Shown here piece by piece: positions 37,007 to 47,400 of a DNA stretch of 64,000 nt. Both the position numbers and the translations under genes were made by a program. Source of the DNA: Flavobacterium succinicans (GTDB lineage: Bacteria; Bacteroidota; Bacteroidia; Flavobacteriales; Flavobacteriaceae); assembly GCF_001662485.1 (NCBI RefSeq), contig NZ_JMTM01000053.1:124001-188000 (forward strand), read 5' to 3'. The notes under the pieces were generated by a model that worked only from the letters and a program-made list of their open reading frames with translations, did no database searches and was not told the DNA's origin. The stretch's first letter is position 1, and every line of letters begins with the position of its first letter.

Positions 37007-37789
37007 TTGAAAACCCTTCACTACAAAAACACCTCTATCGCATTCACCGACACGGGAAAAGGAACTGCTATTGTTTTATTGCATGGCTTCCTAGAAAACC
37101 AATCGATGTGGAGTGCTTTAGTACCCGTTTTGAGTCAAAAATACCGCGTCATCACCATCGATTTGTTAGGTCACGGCCAAACCGAACCTATGGGTTACCT
37201 CCAAACTATGGAAGACAATGCCGATGCAGTACACGAAGTGCTTTCTAGTTTGCGTCTGCGAAAAGCGGTTTTCATCGGGCATTCAATGGGCGGTTACGTA
37301 GCTTTAGCCTACGCCGAGTTGTATCCTGAAAGCGTCAAAGGCTTGGTGTTACTCAACTCCACCGCCAAAGAAGACAGTCCCGAACGTAAAACCAACCGAG
37401 ACCGCGCCATTATAGCGGTAAAAAAAGATTACGAAACCTTTATTCGTCTTTCTATCGCCAACTTATTCAGCGAGGACAACCGCGACCGACTAAATGACCG
37501 CATCGAAAAAGTAAAAATAGAAGCTTTACAAACGCCCCTACAAGGCATCGTCGCCTCTCTCGAAGGGATGAAAATCCGTAAAGACCGAGAAATCTTGCTC
37601 CACACTACAGCTTTTCCTAAACTATTAATCCTAGGAAAAAAAGATCCCGTTTTGAACTACGAAGAAACCGTCACTCAAATTCAGGGAACCACCGTTGAGT
37701 TGGTAACTTTCCCAGACGGTCATATGAGCCACATCGAAAATGAATCCGATTTGACTAAAGAATTAGTACAGTTTTTGAAAAAAATTTAA
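37007..37789 (+). CDS. Alpha/beta-fold hydrolase
   Basis: A 260-residue hydrolase if translation starts at TTG 37007, giving MKTLHYKNTSIAFTDTG, the family-typical N-terminus. An ATG frame open from 36851 would add 52 unrelated residues and would run through the repeat and a TACTTTTG promoter box (36982-36989), so I reject it. The oxyanion HGF lies at 26-28, the nucleophile Ser93 in GHSMGG, Asp213 in GKKDPV and His239 in DGHMSH. The lid region is about 120-200. The substrate is not predictable; relatives include esterases and MenH-like enzymes. Confidence 0.88.
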   Translation: MKTLHYKNTSIAFTDTGKGTAIVLLHGFLENQSMWSALVPVLSQKYRVITIDLLGHGQTEPMGYLQTMEDNADAVHEVLSSLRLRKAVFIGHSMGGYVALAYAELYPESVKGLVLLNSTAKEDSPERKTNRDRAIIAVKKDYETFIRLSIANLFSEDNRDRLNDRIEKVKIEALQTPLQGIVASLEGMKIRKDREILLHTTAFPKLLILGKKDPVLNYEETVTQIQGTTVELVTFPDGHMSHIENESDLTKELVQFLKKI

Positions 37790-37795
37790 AAGTAT

Positions 37796-38455
37796 TTATC
37801 GGGATAGATATCCTTTTTCGACCAGCTCTTCTTTATTTTTGATGTGGTGTAATTTACTTTCTTTTAATAAAGTCAACCGTGTAGAAATACCAATTATACT
37901 TTCATAATTATGATCCGTAATTATTATCCCTTTTTGAACAGCGCTTTTTAGGATTAAATCATTAATTTTTTCAATCAATAAGGGCGACAATCCATTGTAA
38001 GGTTCATCAAGTAGCACAAATTTAGAGGAGTTATTGAGTACTAGCTTGATTTCCAAATATCTTAACTCTCCTGAAGACAAATCACCAATATTTTTATTCT
38101 GCAAAGTTGTTATCATTTCATCATTATAAAAGGCACTGATTTCATTCTTCTTTATGGATAAAGCTATTACTTGGGCTACAGTAAAATTTTTGGGCAGAAA
38201 ATTATCTTGTGATAAATAACATATTTCATTAAACAACTCACTTGTTTTGGACTTTACCACACCGTCCACTCTAATAAATTTAAAATCAGCTTTTAAAACA
38301 CCAAAAATAATCTGCAATAATGTAGATTTACCAGAACCATTTCTCCCCAAAAGCCCTATGATATCTCCCGTTTCGCATTTCAAATAAACATCAGAAAGAA
38401 TTGGTTTTAAATCAAATTTCTTCTGAATACTATCTATTTCTAAAACGTGTTTCAT
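37796..38455 (-). CDS. ABC transporter ATP-binding protein
   Basis: A 219-residue ABC ATPase. Walker A is GRNGSGKST (37-45), the Q-loop Gln is at 83 (YLSQDNF), the signature is LSSGE (126-130) rather than LSGGQ, Walker B is FVLLDEP (146-152) and the switch His is in ITDHNYES. It follows the 98-residue membrane protein by one base and is last in the operon after the AddB-like gene. Only one small membrane partner is visible, so either the transporter is minimal or the ATPase serves a non-transport role. It resembles the small export ATPases found with such partners. Confidence 0.88.
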   Translation of the reverse strand: MKHVLEIDSIQKKFDLKPILSDVYLKCETGDIIGLLGRNGSGKSTLLQIIFGVLKADFKFIRVDGVVKSKTSELFNEICYLSQDNFLPKNFTVAQVIALSIKKNEISAFYNDEMITTLQNKNIGDLSSGELRYLEIKLVLNNSSKFVLLDEPYNGLSPLLIEKINDLILKSAVQKGIIITDHNYESIIGISTRLTLLKESKLHHIKNKEELVEKGYLSR

Positions 38456-38456
38456 C

Positions 38457-38753
38457 CTAAATTTTTCTAATAAAATGATACACTAAATTCAGTAATACAA
38501 GCAATACAAAGGTCATCATCCAAGAAAACAAAAACAAAACAGGCTTAGAAATTTGATTATTATAGTAAAACAAATACTCATTTTTACGATTAATCTCCTT
38601 AAACAAAAGACTACAAAAAAAACCTATACTCAAAAAACAACTATTAAAAAAATCAGTCCCTCCAAACAATAAAGGCAATAGACAAACCGCACAATTAAGC
38701 AAAATTGTAGATTTAAAAAACTGAAAAATAGTGATGATTTTTACCCAACTCAT
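38457..38753 (-). CDS. Small membrane protein paired with the ABC ATPase
   Basis: A 98-residue hydrophobic protein with about three helices (10-30, 35-48, 70-93) and a basic spacer EINRKNEYLFYYNN between helices two and three. It is not recognisable by family. It is packed 2 bases after the AddB-like stop and 1 base before the ABC ATPase, so it is surely co-expressed with them. It is the likely membrane partner of that ATPase. The start ATG 38753 is well defined by this packing. Confidence 0.75.
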   Translation of the reverse strand: MSWVKIITIFQFFKSTILLNCAVCLLPLLFGGTDFFNSCFLSIGFFCSLLFKEINRKNEYLFYYNNQISKPVLFLFSWMMTFVLLVLLNLVYHFIRKI

Positions 38754-38755
38754 AT

Positions 38756-41521
38756 CTAATTAACTTTCTCCTTAAATGGAATTGCTGGGTCTAAAATTTC
38801 TTGCAACAAACTCACTAATTGCTCCAAGTAAGCCGTCAAAATAGCCGCATTGATAGTAGTTTCTTCCGTTTTATCTTCTTTTAAAGTAAAAGGCAAAAAT
38901 CCAGCTTTACTATTTTTAAAAGAGATAATACCCGCTTGTATCGGTTGTTCTTTGGCTAGGGTTTCATACATAAAGGCATACGCCAAAATTTGAATGATTT
39001 TGTCATTTTTAATGTCATCCACTAATCCGTTCCAAGATTTCAAGGTAACATTGCTTTTCTCTACTTTACCTGTTTTATAATCTATAATTCGAATAGTACC
39101 GTTTCGGACTTCAATTCGGTCAACATTACCCGCAATTTTTACTGGAAAAGGCAAACTCGGATGCTCCAAAACACGCTCAAAAGTCGCTTCCAAAGCCAAA
39201 ATTTTAACAGCATCGCCGGCTTTTATGGATTGCAATTCCGATTTTAAAAAATTAAACACATTGCGTTTCGCTACTTCAAAAGCTAATAAATTCCGTCCTT
39301 TGGAAATTTCGCCTTCTTTATACACCAATTTAAATTGTTTCAACACCTCGGAATCAATTTTTTGAATAGCCTGCTCGATATCTTGTTCCGAAATGAACTT
39401 ATCTATAAAAGGCGTGTACAATTCCTCCAAAGTTTTGTGAATAATTGTACCTAAAGTATTCAAAGCTATGTTCTCTTCGACTTCTTCTGTATCTCGAATA
39501 CGTACTATTTTTTTGAAATAAAAATCAATAGGATTCCGAATGTAACTAGTCAAGGCCGAAGGTGAAAATCCTTTCTCTGCAATTTCTTTCAAACGCTCCA
39601 TAACCAATGGCGACTTTTCAACACTCATCGGCAAGTAAGCCGAATCTGGGACAGTGGCATTGTAAATCTCATGAGTAAGTATATGATTCGGACGTTTCTC
39701 CACTTCGAGTTGTGTGATGAAACGGCTTTTTTCACCACCATCTAATCCTTCATTTTCGGTATTGTAAATCAAATAAATAGTTTTGGCACGCTGCAATAAA
39801 TGATAAAAATGATAGGTATAAATAGCATCTTTTTCTTTAAAAGTAGGCAATCCCAATTCTCTTTTGACATCATAAGGAATAAAAGAATTCATTGATTTAC
39901 CCGCAGGAAATTTTCCTTCATTCATTGAAGTCACTATGACGGTATCAAAATCCAATACCCTGCTTTCCAAAACTCCCATAATTTGCAAACCATTCAACGG
40001 CTCTCCTTCAAAGGAAACCTCAGCCAAATCAATTATCTGTTTGTAAATAGCAAAAAGCGTCGGTATTTGATCAATATGCAAGTGTTGAGCATAATAACTC
40101 TTCAACTTGTTAATCACCGTAAAAATTGAAAACACAAAAGCTTTGGTTAATTTCTCTTCTTCATTATCATTACTCAAATTATTGCGTAAGAGCAACAACA
40201 AACTAGAAATAACGTCTAAAACTGCCATAGAACCATTGTCCCATTTTTGAAACAACAAATCGAATAATGGATTCGTTTGGTTTTGGAGCTCAAGTATTTT
40301 TTTAAGGGTAATAAAAGTGTAATTATTCTCTTTTATAATCCGAACCAAATGGCCCGCGTTTGCAAAAGATTCTACTAATGGATGCGTAAGAATATCGAGT
40401 ACATCTTTATAATAAAACACATACTGGGAAGGATTCCTTTTTAAAGCATTCGTATGCATTTTAAACAATTTTGCTACTAGCAATTGCGCTGGGTTATTTT
40501 TACTAGAATACCCCATAGTAATATTTAACGCACCAACTGAAGCAGGAAGAGAATACAACAACGGCACCAAAAGATTTTCCTCACCTAAAACTACTGCTAC
40601 TTTATCGAGATTCGGCACCTGTTGTTCAGCAATGGTCTTTTCAATAAGGCTACCCACAATTTTGGCTTGCCCAATAGTTTTTGGTGTCCCAATTATATGA
40701 ATGTTTTTAGATTTAGAAAAATCATCCTTTATCCATTCAAAAGGGTGGGATTTGTAGTGCTTCCAACTTTCTTTAAATCTTCGAATAAATAATCCAGCAT
40801 CATGATAGGGATCATTCAAAAATGTTTGATCAGCATCCCAAAAAATAGTAGCTTTATCAATACTGATTAAATGCTGAATAATTTTCTCTTCGGCAGCATT
40901 TAAAGCATTAAACCCAGCGAATACGTAAAATTTAGACCCAGTTTTTTTTGAAAACAAAGAGAGATTAGCTACCGCTTCTCTATAAATCAGTCCCTGATAC
41001 CCTGTCTTTTTTTCTAACAAATAGTGGTATAACGATTGGTAATAATGAGGCAACAATTTCCAGAAATCAATATAATTTTCAAGTAATTGCGTTTTATCTT
41101 CTACTGCTATTCCCCATTTTTTAATATCTTCAATATCTTTTAAATAAGATAATACGTGATTCGGATCCAATAAATAGCGATCGATTTCATTAAAATCCTG
41201 CAATAACATTTTGGCCCAATTGGCAAATAATTCAAAGGATTGTTGGTTTTGTTTCGAAGTGATTGACAAATAGACTTCATAAAATTCAAATAATAAGGCA
41301 ATCGAATCTATTGAACGAATTCCAGAAACGTCTTGAACAAAATCCTCTATACTTGTTATTTCAGGACAAAAAACAGTTCCAGTAATTTGTCTTTTTAAAG
41401 CCTCTATTAAAAAGATTTTAGCCCTCTTATTGGGAAGAATGACTATAGTATTCGAAAAATCTTCAGAATAATTAGTGATTAATTGAGTCGCAATTTGGTC
41501 TAAAAAAGAGTGATTTGTCAT
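38756..41521 (-). CDS. AddB-like PD-(D/E)XK nuclease/helicase-like protein
   Basis: A 921-residue protein from ATG 41521 (MTNHSFLDQ); a start 9 codons upstream looks unnatural. The N-terminal half has the inactivated UvrD-like fold of AddB (TIVILPNKRAKIF and VTSMNEGKFPAGKSMNSFIPYDVKRELGLP near residue 560). The C-terminal part is a RecB-type nuclease: GNVDRIEV then IRIIDYKTGK (Asp814, Lys816). It should pair with the AddA-like helicase encoded 3 kb upstream, forming the double-strand break resection complex that feeds RecA. The ompA and kbl genes lie between the two halves. Confidence 0.9.
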   Translation of the reverse strand: MTNHSFLDQIATQLITNYSEDFSNTIVILPNKRAKIFLIEALKRQITGTVFCPEITSIEDFVQDVSGIRSIDSIALLFEFYEVYLSITSKQNQQSFELFANWAKMLLQDFNEIDRYLLDPNHVLSYLKDIEDIKKWGIAVEDKTQLLENYIDFWKLLPHYYQSLYHYLLEKKTGYQGLIYREAVANLSLFSKKTGSKFYVFAGFNALNAAEEKIIQHLISIDKATIFWDADQTFLNDPYHDAGLFIRRFKESWKHYKSHPFEWIKDDFSKSKNIHIIGTPKTIGQAKIVGSLIEKTIAEQQVPNLDKVAVVLGEENLLVPLLYSLPASVGALNITMGYSSKNNPAQLLVAKLFKMHTNALKRNPSQYVFYYKDVLDILTHPLVESFANAGHLVRIIKENNYTFITLKKILELQNQTNPLFDLLFQKWDNGSMAVLDVISSLLLLLRNNLSNDNEEEKLTKAFVFSIFTVINKLKSYYAQHLHIDQIPTLFAIYKQIIDLAEVSFEGEPLNGLQIMGVLESRVLDFDTVIVTSMNEGKFPAGKSMNSFIPYDVKRELGLPTFKEKDAIYTYHFYHLLQRAKTIYLIYNTENEGLDGGEKSRFITQLEVEKRPNHILTHEIYNATVPDSAYLPMSVEKSPLVMERLKEIAEKGFSPSALTSYIRNPIDFYFKKIVRIRDTEEVEENIALNTLGTIIHKTLEELYTPFIDKFISEQDIEQAIQKIDSEVLKQFKLVYKEGEISKGRNLLAFEVAKRNVFNFLKSELQSIKAGDAVKILALEATFERVLEHPSLPFPVKIAGNVDRIEVRNGTIRIIDYKTGKVEKSNVTLKSWNGLVDDIKNDKIIQILAYAFMYETLAKEQPIQAGIISFKNSKAGFLPFTLKEDKTEETTINAAILTAYLEQLVSLLQEILDPAIPFKEKVN

Positions 41522-41532
41522 TTTATAAATAT

Positions 41533-41560
41533 AAAAAAAGCCGTTCAATTAAGAACGGCC
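41533..41560 (-). terminator. Intrinsic terminator of the OmpA-family gene
   Basis: On the minus strand GCCGTTC (41559-41553) pairs with GAACGGC (41546-41540) around 6 bases, followed by seven T. It separates the OmpA-family gene from the AddB-like gene downstream. Confidence 0.85.
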
Positions 41561-41586
41561 TTTAAATAATATTTAAAATAATTTAA

Positions 41587-43073
41587 TTATTTAATGTTAA
41601 CACTCGCTCCGTCAACACCACCAACATAAATTACTTCAGTTCTTCTGTTTTCAGCTCTACCTTTAGCAGTTTTGTTAGTTGCTACTGGTTTAGTTGATCC
41701 AAAACCGTTAGAAGACAAATTAGCTGGATTAATTCCTCTTGCTACTAAAGCATCTACTACAGCTTTAGCTCTAGCTTGTGAAAGTTTTTTGTTCATAGCT
41801 GGCTTTCCAACATTGTCAGTGTGACCATTAACTTGGAATTTAGCTGTTGGGTAGTTTTTCAAGATTTCTTTGATAGCGTCTAAACTAGTTGCAGTTGCTG
41901 GTTTAGCAGCATCTAAAGTAGATTTACCAGTTACAAAGAAAATAGATCTAGCTTGAACTTTTAAATCTTGAAGTACTTTTTCATCAACTACTGGACAACC
42001 TTTGTTTTCTTTAGGACCAGCTACGATTGGACAAGCATCTTCTAAATCTGGAACACCATCTTTATCAGCATCTAATACTACTGGAATTGGACAACCTTGA
42101 TTATCTTTTGGACCAGCAACTGTTGGGCATTTGTCATCTTTATCAGCAACACCGTCACCGTCTGTATCAGGACAACCTTTTGTTGAAGCAGGACCAGCAG
42201 CATCTGGACAAGCATCATCTTTATCAGCAATTCCGTCACCGTCTGTATCAGGACAACCGTTGAAAGCTGCTAAACCAGCAACATCTGGACAAGCATCACT
42301 TCCGTCAACGATTCCGTCACCCCGTCTGTATCAGGACATCCGTTGAATTGTTTTAAACCAGCAACTTCTGGACAAGCATCATCTTTATCATAGATTCCAT
42401 CTCCGTCAGTATCTTTACCTCCAAATTTGAAAACGATACCAGCTGTATGTTGCACTAAAGATGGAGACTCTGGATTTAAACCATCGTTTCTTTGATCATT
42501 AGGCAATGCCATTCTGTACCCAGAAGACAATGCTAAACCAACATTTTCAGTAAACCAAAAAGTCAATCCAACTCCTAAGTTTACGTGACCAAAGCTATCT
42601 TTTCCTAAGAAAGTATACCCTCCACCAGCTTGTAAGCTTGGATCAAACCATTTTGTACCGATTAAATCCATGAAAGAGTACTTTACTGTTCCATCGATTC
42701 CGTAAAACATTAAATCTCCAGGATTTGTTACACTCATTCCTCTTGCATCAGCATTACTAGCAGTTGGATTAAAATTCACAAATTTATCAATTTTGTTAAC
42801 TGATCCAGCCAATCCAAAAGAGAAACCTCCACTAATATGTCTAGACACATTAATGTAAGATACTGAAGGAAGAATATTCCAATTGTCTTTTACAGCAAAT
42901 GGCTGAGAAAAATGTTGTTGAAACCAATTCACGTGTTCTGGACCAGCACTCGATCTTGAATCAACTGCATTAGCTCCAATGGTAATAGCCCAAGGATTGT
43001 TACTGTCTTGCGCTTGCGAAGAAAAACCCGCAGCCATCAATACAGCAACTAAAAGTTTGTTAAGATGTTTCAT
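41587..43073 (-). pseudogene. OmpA-family porin with TSP3 repeats, broken by a 2-base insertion
   Basis: The two reading-frame halves join into one 494-residue protein if two bases are removed from the C run at 42320-42323. The first half (43073-42270 before its premature stop) has a signal peptide [22 protein letters not shown], an eight-stranded barrel and the first calcium-binding DTDGDGI repeat. The second half carries further D-x-D-x-D-G thrombospondin type 3 repeats (DTDGDGI, ADKDGV), then an OmpA peptidoglycan-binding domain (FQVNGHTDNVG, SQARAKAVVDAL, ENRRTEV) ending at 41587. The sister repeats read CACCGTC where this one reads CACCCCGTC. It could be a sequencing or assembly error in an intact gene, or a real mutation. 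Confidence 0.85.
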
Positions 43074-43182
43074 AATGATTCTATTAAAATTTAGTTAATT
43101 ATAAACAAAAATAGCAACTTATTTTTTAGTGACAAAATTAAAAGATAAAAAATACCTACAAAAAATAACGAAGCTGTTTGCT

Positions 43183-44373
43183 TTAAATAACTTTTAAAGC
43201 TTTCCCTACTTTTTCAAAAGCAGCCAAAGCACTGTCTATGTGCTTCTTAGTATGGCTTGCCGATAATTGAACCCTGATTCTAGCTTTCTCTTTTGGCACT
43301 ACTGGAAAAAAGAAGCCTATAACATAAACCCCATTCTTTAACAATTCATTAGCCATTGTTTGTGCTAATTTAGCGTCATACAACATAACAGGCACTATAG
43401 CTGAATCCCCATCAATTATATCAAAACCAGCTTTAAGCATCCCTTGTTTGAAATAATTGGTATTCCATTCTAACTGATCTCTCAAGGTTGTATCTTTCTC
43501 TAACAATTCGAAGACCTTAATAGAGGCACCAACTATAGCTGGAGCCAATGAATTTGAAAACAAATAAGGTCTTGAACGTTGACGTAATATTTCAATAATC
43601 TCTTTTTTAGCTGTAGTATAGCCACCCATAGCTCCTCCTAAAGCTTTTCCAAGGGTACCTGTAATTATATCAACACGCCCCATTACTCCTTTAGCCTCTA
43701 ATGTTCCTTTTCCTGTGGCTCCAATAAAACCTGCAGCGTGACATTCGTCTACCATTACCATTGCGTCGTATTTATCAGCCAAATCACAAATCTTATCTAA
43801 GGGCGCTACAAGTCCATCCATAGAGAAAACACCATCAGTAACAATCAATTTAAAACGTGTACCTGCTTCAGTAGCTTTGATTAGTTGCTGCTCTAAATCT
43901 TCCATATTGCTATTTTCATAACGATATCGAGCCGCTTTACACAAACGCACACCATCTATTATAGAAGCATGGTTCAAACTATCTGAAATAATACAGTCTT
44001 GCTCTCCTAATAAAGGTTCAAAAACACCTCCGTTCGCATCAAAAGCTGCTGCATACAATATAGTGTCTTCTGTACCATAAAAATCGGCAATCTTTTTTTC
44101 TAAGGTTTTGTGAATATCCTGCGTACCACAAATGAAACGAACGGAGGACATACCGAAGCCGTGAGAGTCTAAAGTGTCTTTTGCAGCTTGTATTACTTCG
44201 GGATGCGAAGAAAGTCCTAAATAATTATTGGCACAAAAATTAAGTACCGTTTCACCATTCACTGTAATTTCTGCACCTTGCGCTGAAGTTATGATTCTTT
44301 CTTTCTTAAAAAGGCCATTAGCTTCGATGGTTTGCAATTCGTTTTGCAAGTATTCTTGTATCTTACCGTACAT
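43183..44373 (-). CDS. kbl: Glycine C-acetyltransferase (2-amino-3-ketobutyrate CoA ligase)
   Basis: PLP-dependent alpha-oxoamine synthase family enzyme that cleaves 2-amino-3-ketobutyrate with CoA to glycine and acetyl-CoA in threonine breakdown. The 396 residues match Kbl. NYLGLSSHPEV and GFGMSSVRFICGTQDIHK are Kbl-type substrate segments. The PLP Lys is in GTLGKALGGAMGG, the Asp-His pair in MVMVDECHAAGF. The tail with RIRVQLSASHTKKH is family-standard. It could in principle be a sister such as serine palmitoyltransferase, but GTQDIHK favours Kbl. No tdh gene is adjacent. Confidence 0.93.
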   Translation of the reverse strand: MYGKIQEYLQNELQTIEANGLFKKERIITSAQGAEITVNGETVLNFCANNYLGLSSHPEVIQAAKDTLDSHGFGMSSVRFICGTQDIHKTLEKKIADFYGTEDTILYAAAFDANGGVFEPLLGEQDCIISDSLNHASIIDGVRLCKAARYRYENSNMEDLEQQLIKATEAGTRFKLIVTDGVFSMDGLVAPLDKICDLADKYDAMVMVDECHAAGFIGATGKGTLEAKGVMGRVDIITGTLGKALGGAMGGYTTAKKEIIEILRQRSRPYLFSNSLAPAIVGASIKVFELLEKDTTLRDQLEWNTNYFKQGMLKAGFDIIDGDSAIVPVMLYDAKLAQTMANELLKNGVYVIGFFFPVVPKEKARIRVQLSASHTKKHIDSALAAFEKVGKALKVI

Positions 44374-44404
44374 AGTATGTGTTTTTATATTCTAAATTTA
44401 GTTT

Positions 44405-47400
44405 TTATGACAAATTTACTATATCGATTGCTAATCCGATATATACCAATACCTTTTTAACTACTTTATATCCCATTTTCTCAATAGCTTCTTGATAATT
44501 CTCCAATTGCTGCTGATATTTAACATTATGAACTCCTGTTTTGTAATCCAACAAAAGCATTTCATTGGTGCCTTGCAAAACCATACGGTCAGGTTTCATT
44601 GTTTTTCCTTCGTTTTGAATAATGGCTTGCTCATTAAAAACCTGATTTCCTTCCTCAAAATACCCCACCAACTCAGGATGTGAAACAATGGCTTGAATCG
44701 TTTGCGTCACCGTTGCAGTTTGCTCGAAATGAATCCAACCATTTGCCAAAGCAATTTCGATGGCCTTTTCAATATCTGTTTTATACTTTACCAGTGACAA
44801 GATTTCGTGCACCACGTTTCCATAAGCAATGGCCTCTTGCTGTTGTGTGCCCCACATTAAGGCCTCTTTTTGAGCAATCTTAATATTTTTGGGGTCTAAA
44901 AACGCTTCCATCACTGGAATTGACTTGGTAGAATCGATATGTTTTACCGCTTTTGAAAGTTTAGTAGCAGAACCAAAATCATAGGATAATTTTTCGCTAT
45001 CAAATTGATTTTTACTCTCTAAATATTGGATAAAAAAAGTACACATATTGTTCTTTGGCACCTCACCTTTACTGGACAAATTCATATTAGAAATAATATA
45101 CAATTGTTCCTCTGCCCTAGTCAATGCCACATACAAAACATTGATATTGTCCAATAATTCTTCTTGCTTTTTTTGATGGTAAACTTCGGATGCTTCTACT
45201 CCGAAACCCTCAACCGCACTACTATTATCAATCAAAACTTTCTCTAATCCAAGTTCTTCCTTTTCGGCATCGAGCCATAGTTTATCTTTGGGTTTTCGTG
45301 AATAATCTTCTTCTGCAAAAGGCATAATTACCACAGGAAACTCCAGCCCTTTGGATTTATGAATGGTCATTATTCGAACTGCATTGCTGCCTTCTGGAGA
45401 AGGAATACTGAATTTGGAACCATTTTTCTCCCAAAACACTAAAAAATCTGCTATTCCAGCTTGATTGCGAATGTCTCGCTCAAGCACAATATCTAAAAAA
45501 TATTGCACATACGAATTGCTATTTTCTGCAGTCAAAAACTTAGCAATACTAATCTCGACCGCTTCATACAAGGCTTTTTTTCGGATATCCTGAAATGAAA
45601 ATTGCACCCCAAATAACTGCTGCAACCAAGCCTCAAAATCAACTTCGTTTGACAATGCCATTCCTTGCGCAATGCAATCAGGGACAGCAAATAGATTTTG
45701 TTTGTTTTTGGCAATGAAATACAAAAAATTCACCTTGGCTTCTAAGTCATTGCTATTATTCAAATAGCGCAACAAATGAATCAAAAAACGAACTTCCGTG
45801 GCATTTTGTATCATCAGAGTCTCTGAGGACAGCAACGGAATGTTTTGTTCCGTTAAATAATTTGCTACCGCAATTCCTTGTTCGCGTTTTCGGGTAAGAA
45901 TAACGATGTCTTTGTATTCAAATCCTTGAGCGATTACTTTTTGAATCGTTTGCAATGTTGCCAAAACATACAATGCTGTTTTATCAAGTGTTTCCTCCTC
46001 TTCCTCATTAGTCGCTGACTGAGGAATAAATGAAATATTTACATAACCTCCCGTTTTATCATTTGCTTTTTGATGGCTGTGATTTTCGTATAAATCTTTG
46101 TAATCTTCATTAGTAAATTCAGCCGATAACATCTTAAAAAAAGCATTATTAAAATCAATTACTTCTGAATAACTTCGGTAATTTTTATCCAAATGAATCA
46201 GTTTTTTATCTGGATTGCTAAACGGATTATGGTCTTTGCTCAAGGCGATAAATTGCTCTGCTTTCCCGCCTCTCCAACGATAAATGGATTGTTTCGGGTC
46301 GCCCACAATCATCAACGTTCCTTTTACGCCATAATCATCTTGACCCGCCAAGGCATTATCAATTAGCGGAATGAGATTTTGCCATTGCATTTCGGAAGTA
46401 TCTTGAAACTCATCGATAAAAAAATGACGATAGCGCTCACCCAAACGCTCATAAATAAACGGGGCTGGTTGGTTTTGAATTTCTCGATGAATAATCGCAT
46501 TGAACTCCGCAATGGAAAGCACATTTTGCTCTTCTTGAATTTTGGCCAATTCGTTGCTGACCGTATTCAATAAGGACAAAGGCGTGATGTTTTTTAGAAA
46601 GGCTTTATAAAAATTAATCTTTTCAAAAACTTTATAAATAGCAGCTAACTGACTCAAAAATTCAGGAATTAAGACCTCTATAATCGCTCTATCTTTGGCT
46701 GTTTTGTTGATTTTTATATCGTCAAATTCGTGATAGGTTTTGTTCTTAGGATTAAATTTTCCTTCTTGAATACTCAAAAGATGCTTTGGAAAATAAGCAC
46801 CAGAAAATGATTTTGAATCAATGCCATTCGAATTGATTTGCTCTAAAATTGCAGCTGCCCCAGACATCGTCTCTTGTTCTAAATCGCGATTAAGTTGCAG
46901 TAACTTCTCTTTTATTTTTACAAATTCACCAATCGTAGTGTCTTGAAATTGCGCAATTTCGTTACGATTGTTTTCATTTAGCACTAGTCGACCCGTTTCT
47001 AATATTTCCCTTGAAATGTCCCAAGACTTATCATCATCGGTTTTTTCCATAGTGAAATCGATGAGTAGTTGCGTTAGCGTTGCATCTTCGCCAGCTTGAG
47101 CAATAATGGCGTCTACGGTTTCGACTAGTAAATTTTCGGTATCTAGTGTGACCTCAAATGTTACTGGCAAATTCAAATCGAGAGCAAAAGCACGAATGAC
47201 TTTATGTGTAAATTTATCGATGGTAGAAATATCAAAAGCGGCATAATTATGAATTATATGCTTGATGATTTGTTGCGCTTTGGTTTTGATTTGAATCAAA
47301 GACAACTGAGTATCAATCGCCAAATCCTGCATTAAATCAAGCGCTTTCGAATTGGGTTCGTCTTTGGCAAATTCAGATAGGCTACCTACAATCCTGCTCT

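Noticed and set aside
42131..42346. Regularly spaced similar words within 42100-42420, superficially CRISPR-like or an open frame on the plus strand
   Set aside because: They are the codons of the TSP3 calcium-binding repeats of the OmpA-family gene on the minus strand, not a CRISPR array. The plus-strand frames are shadows.
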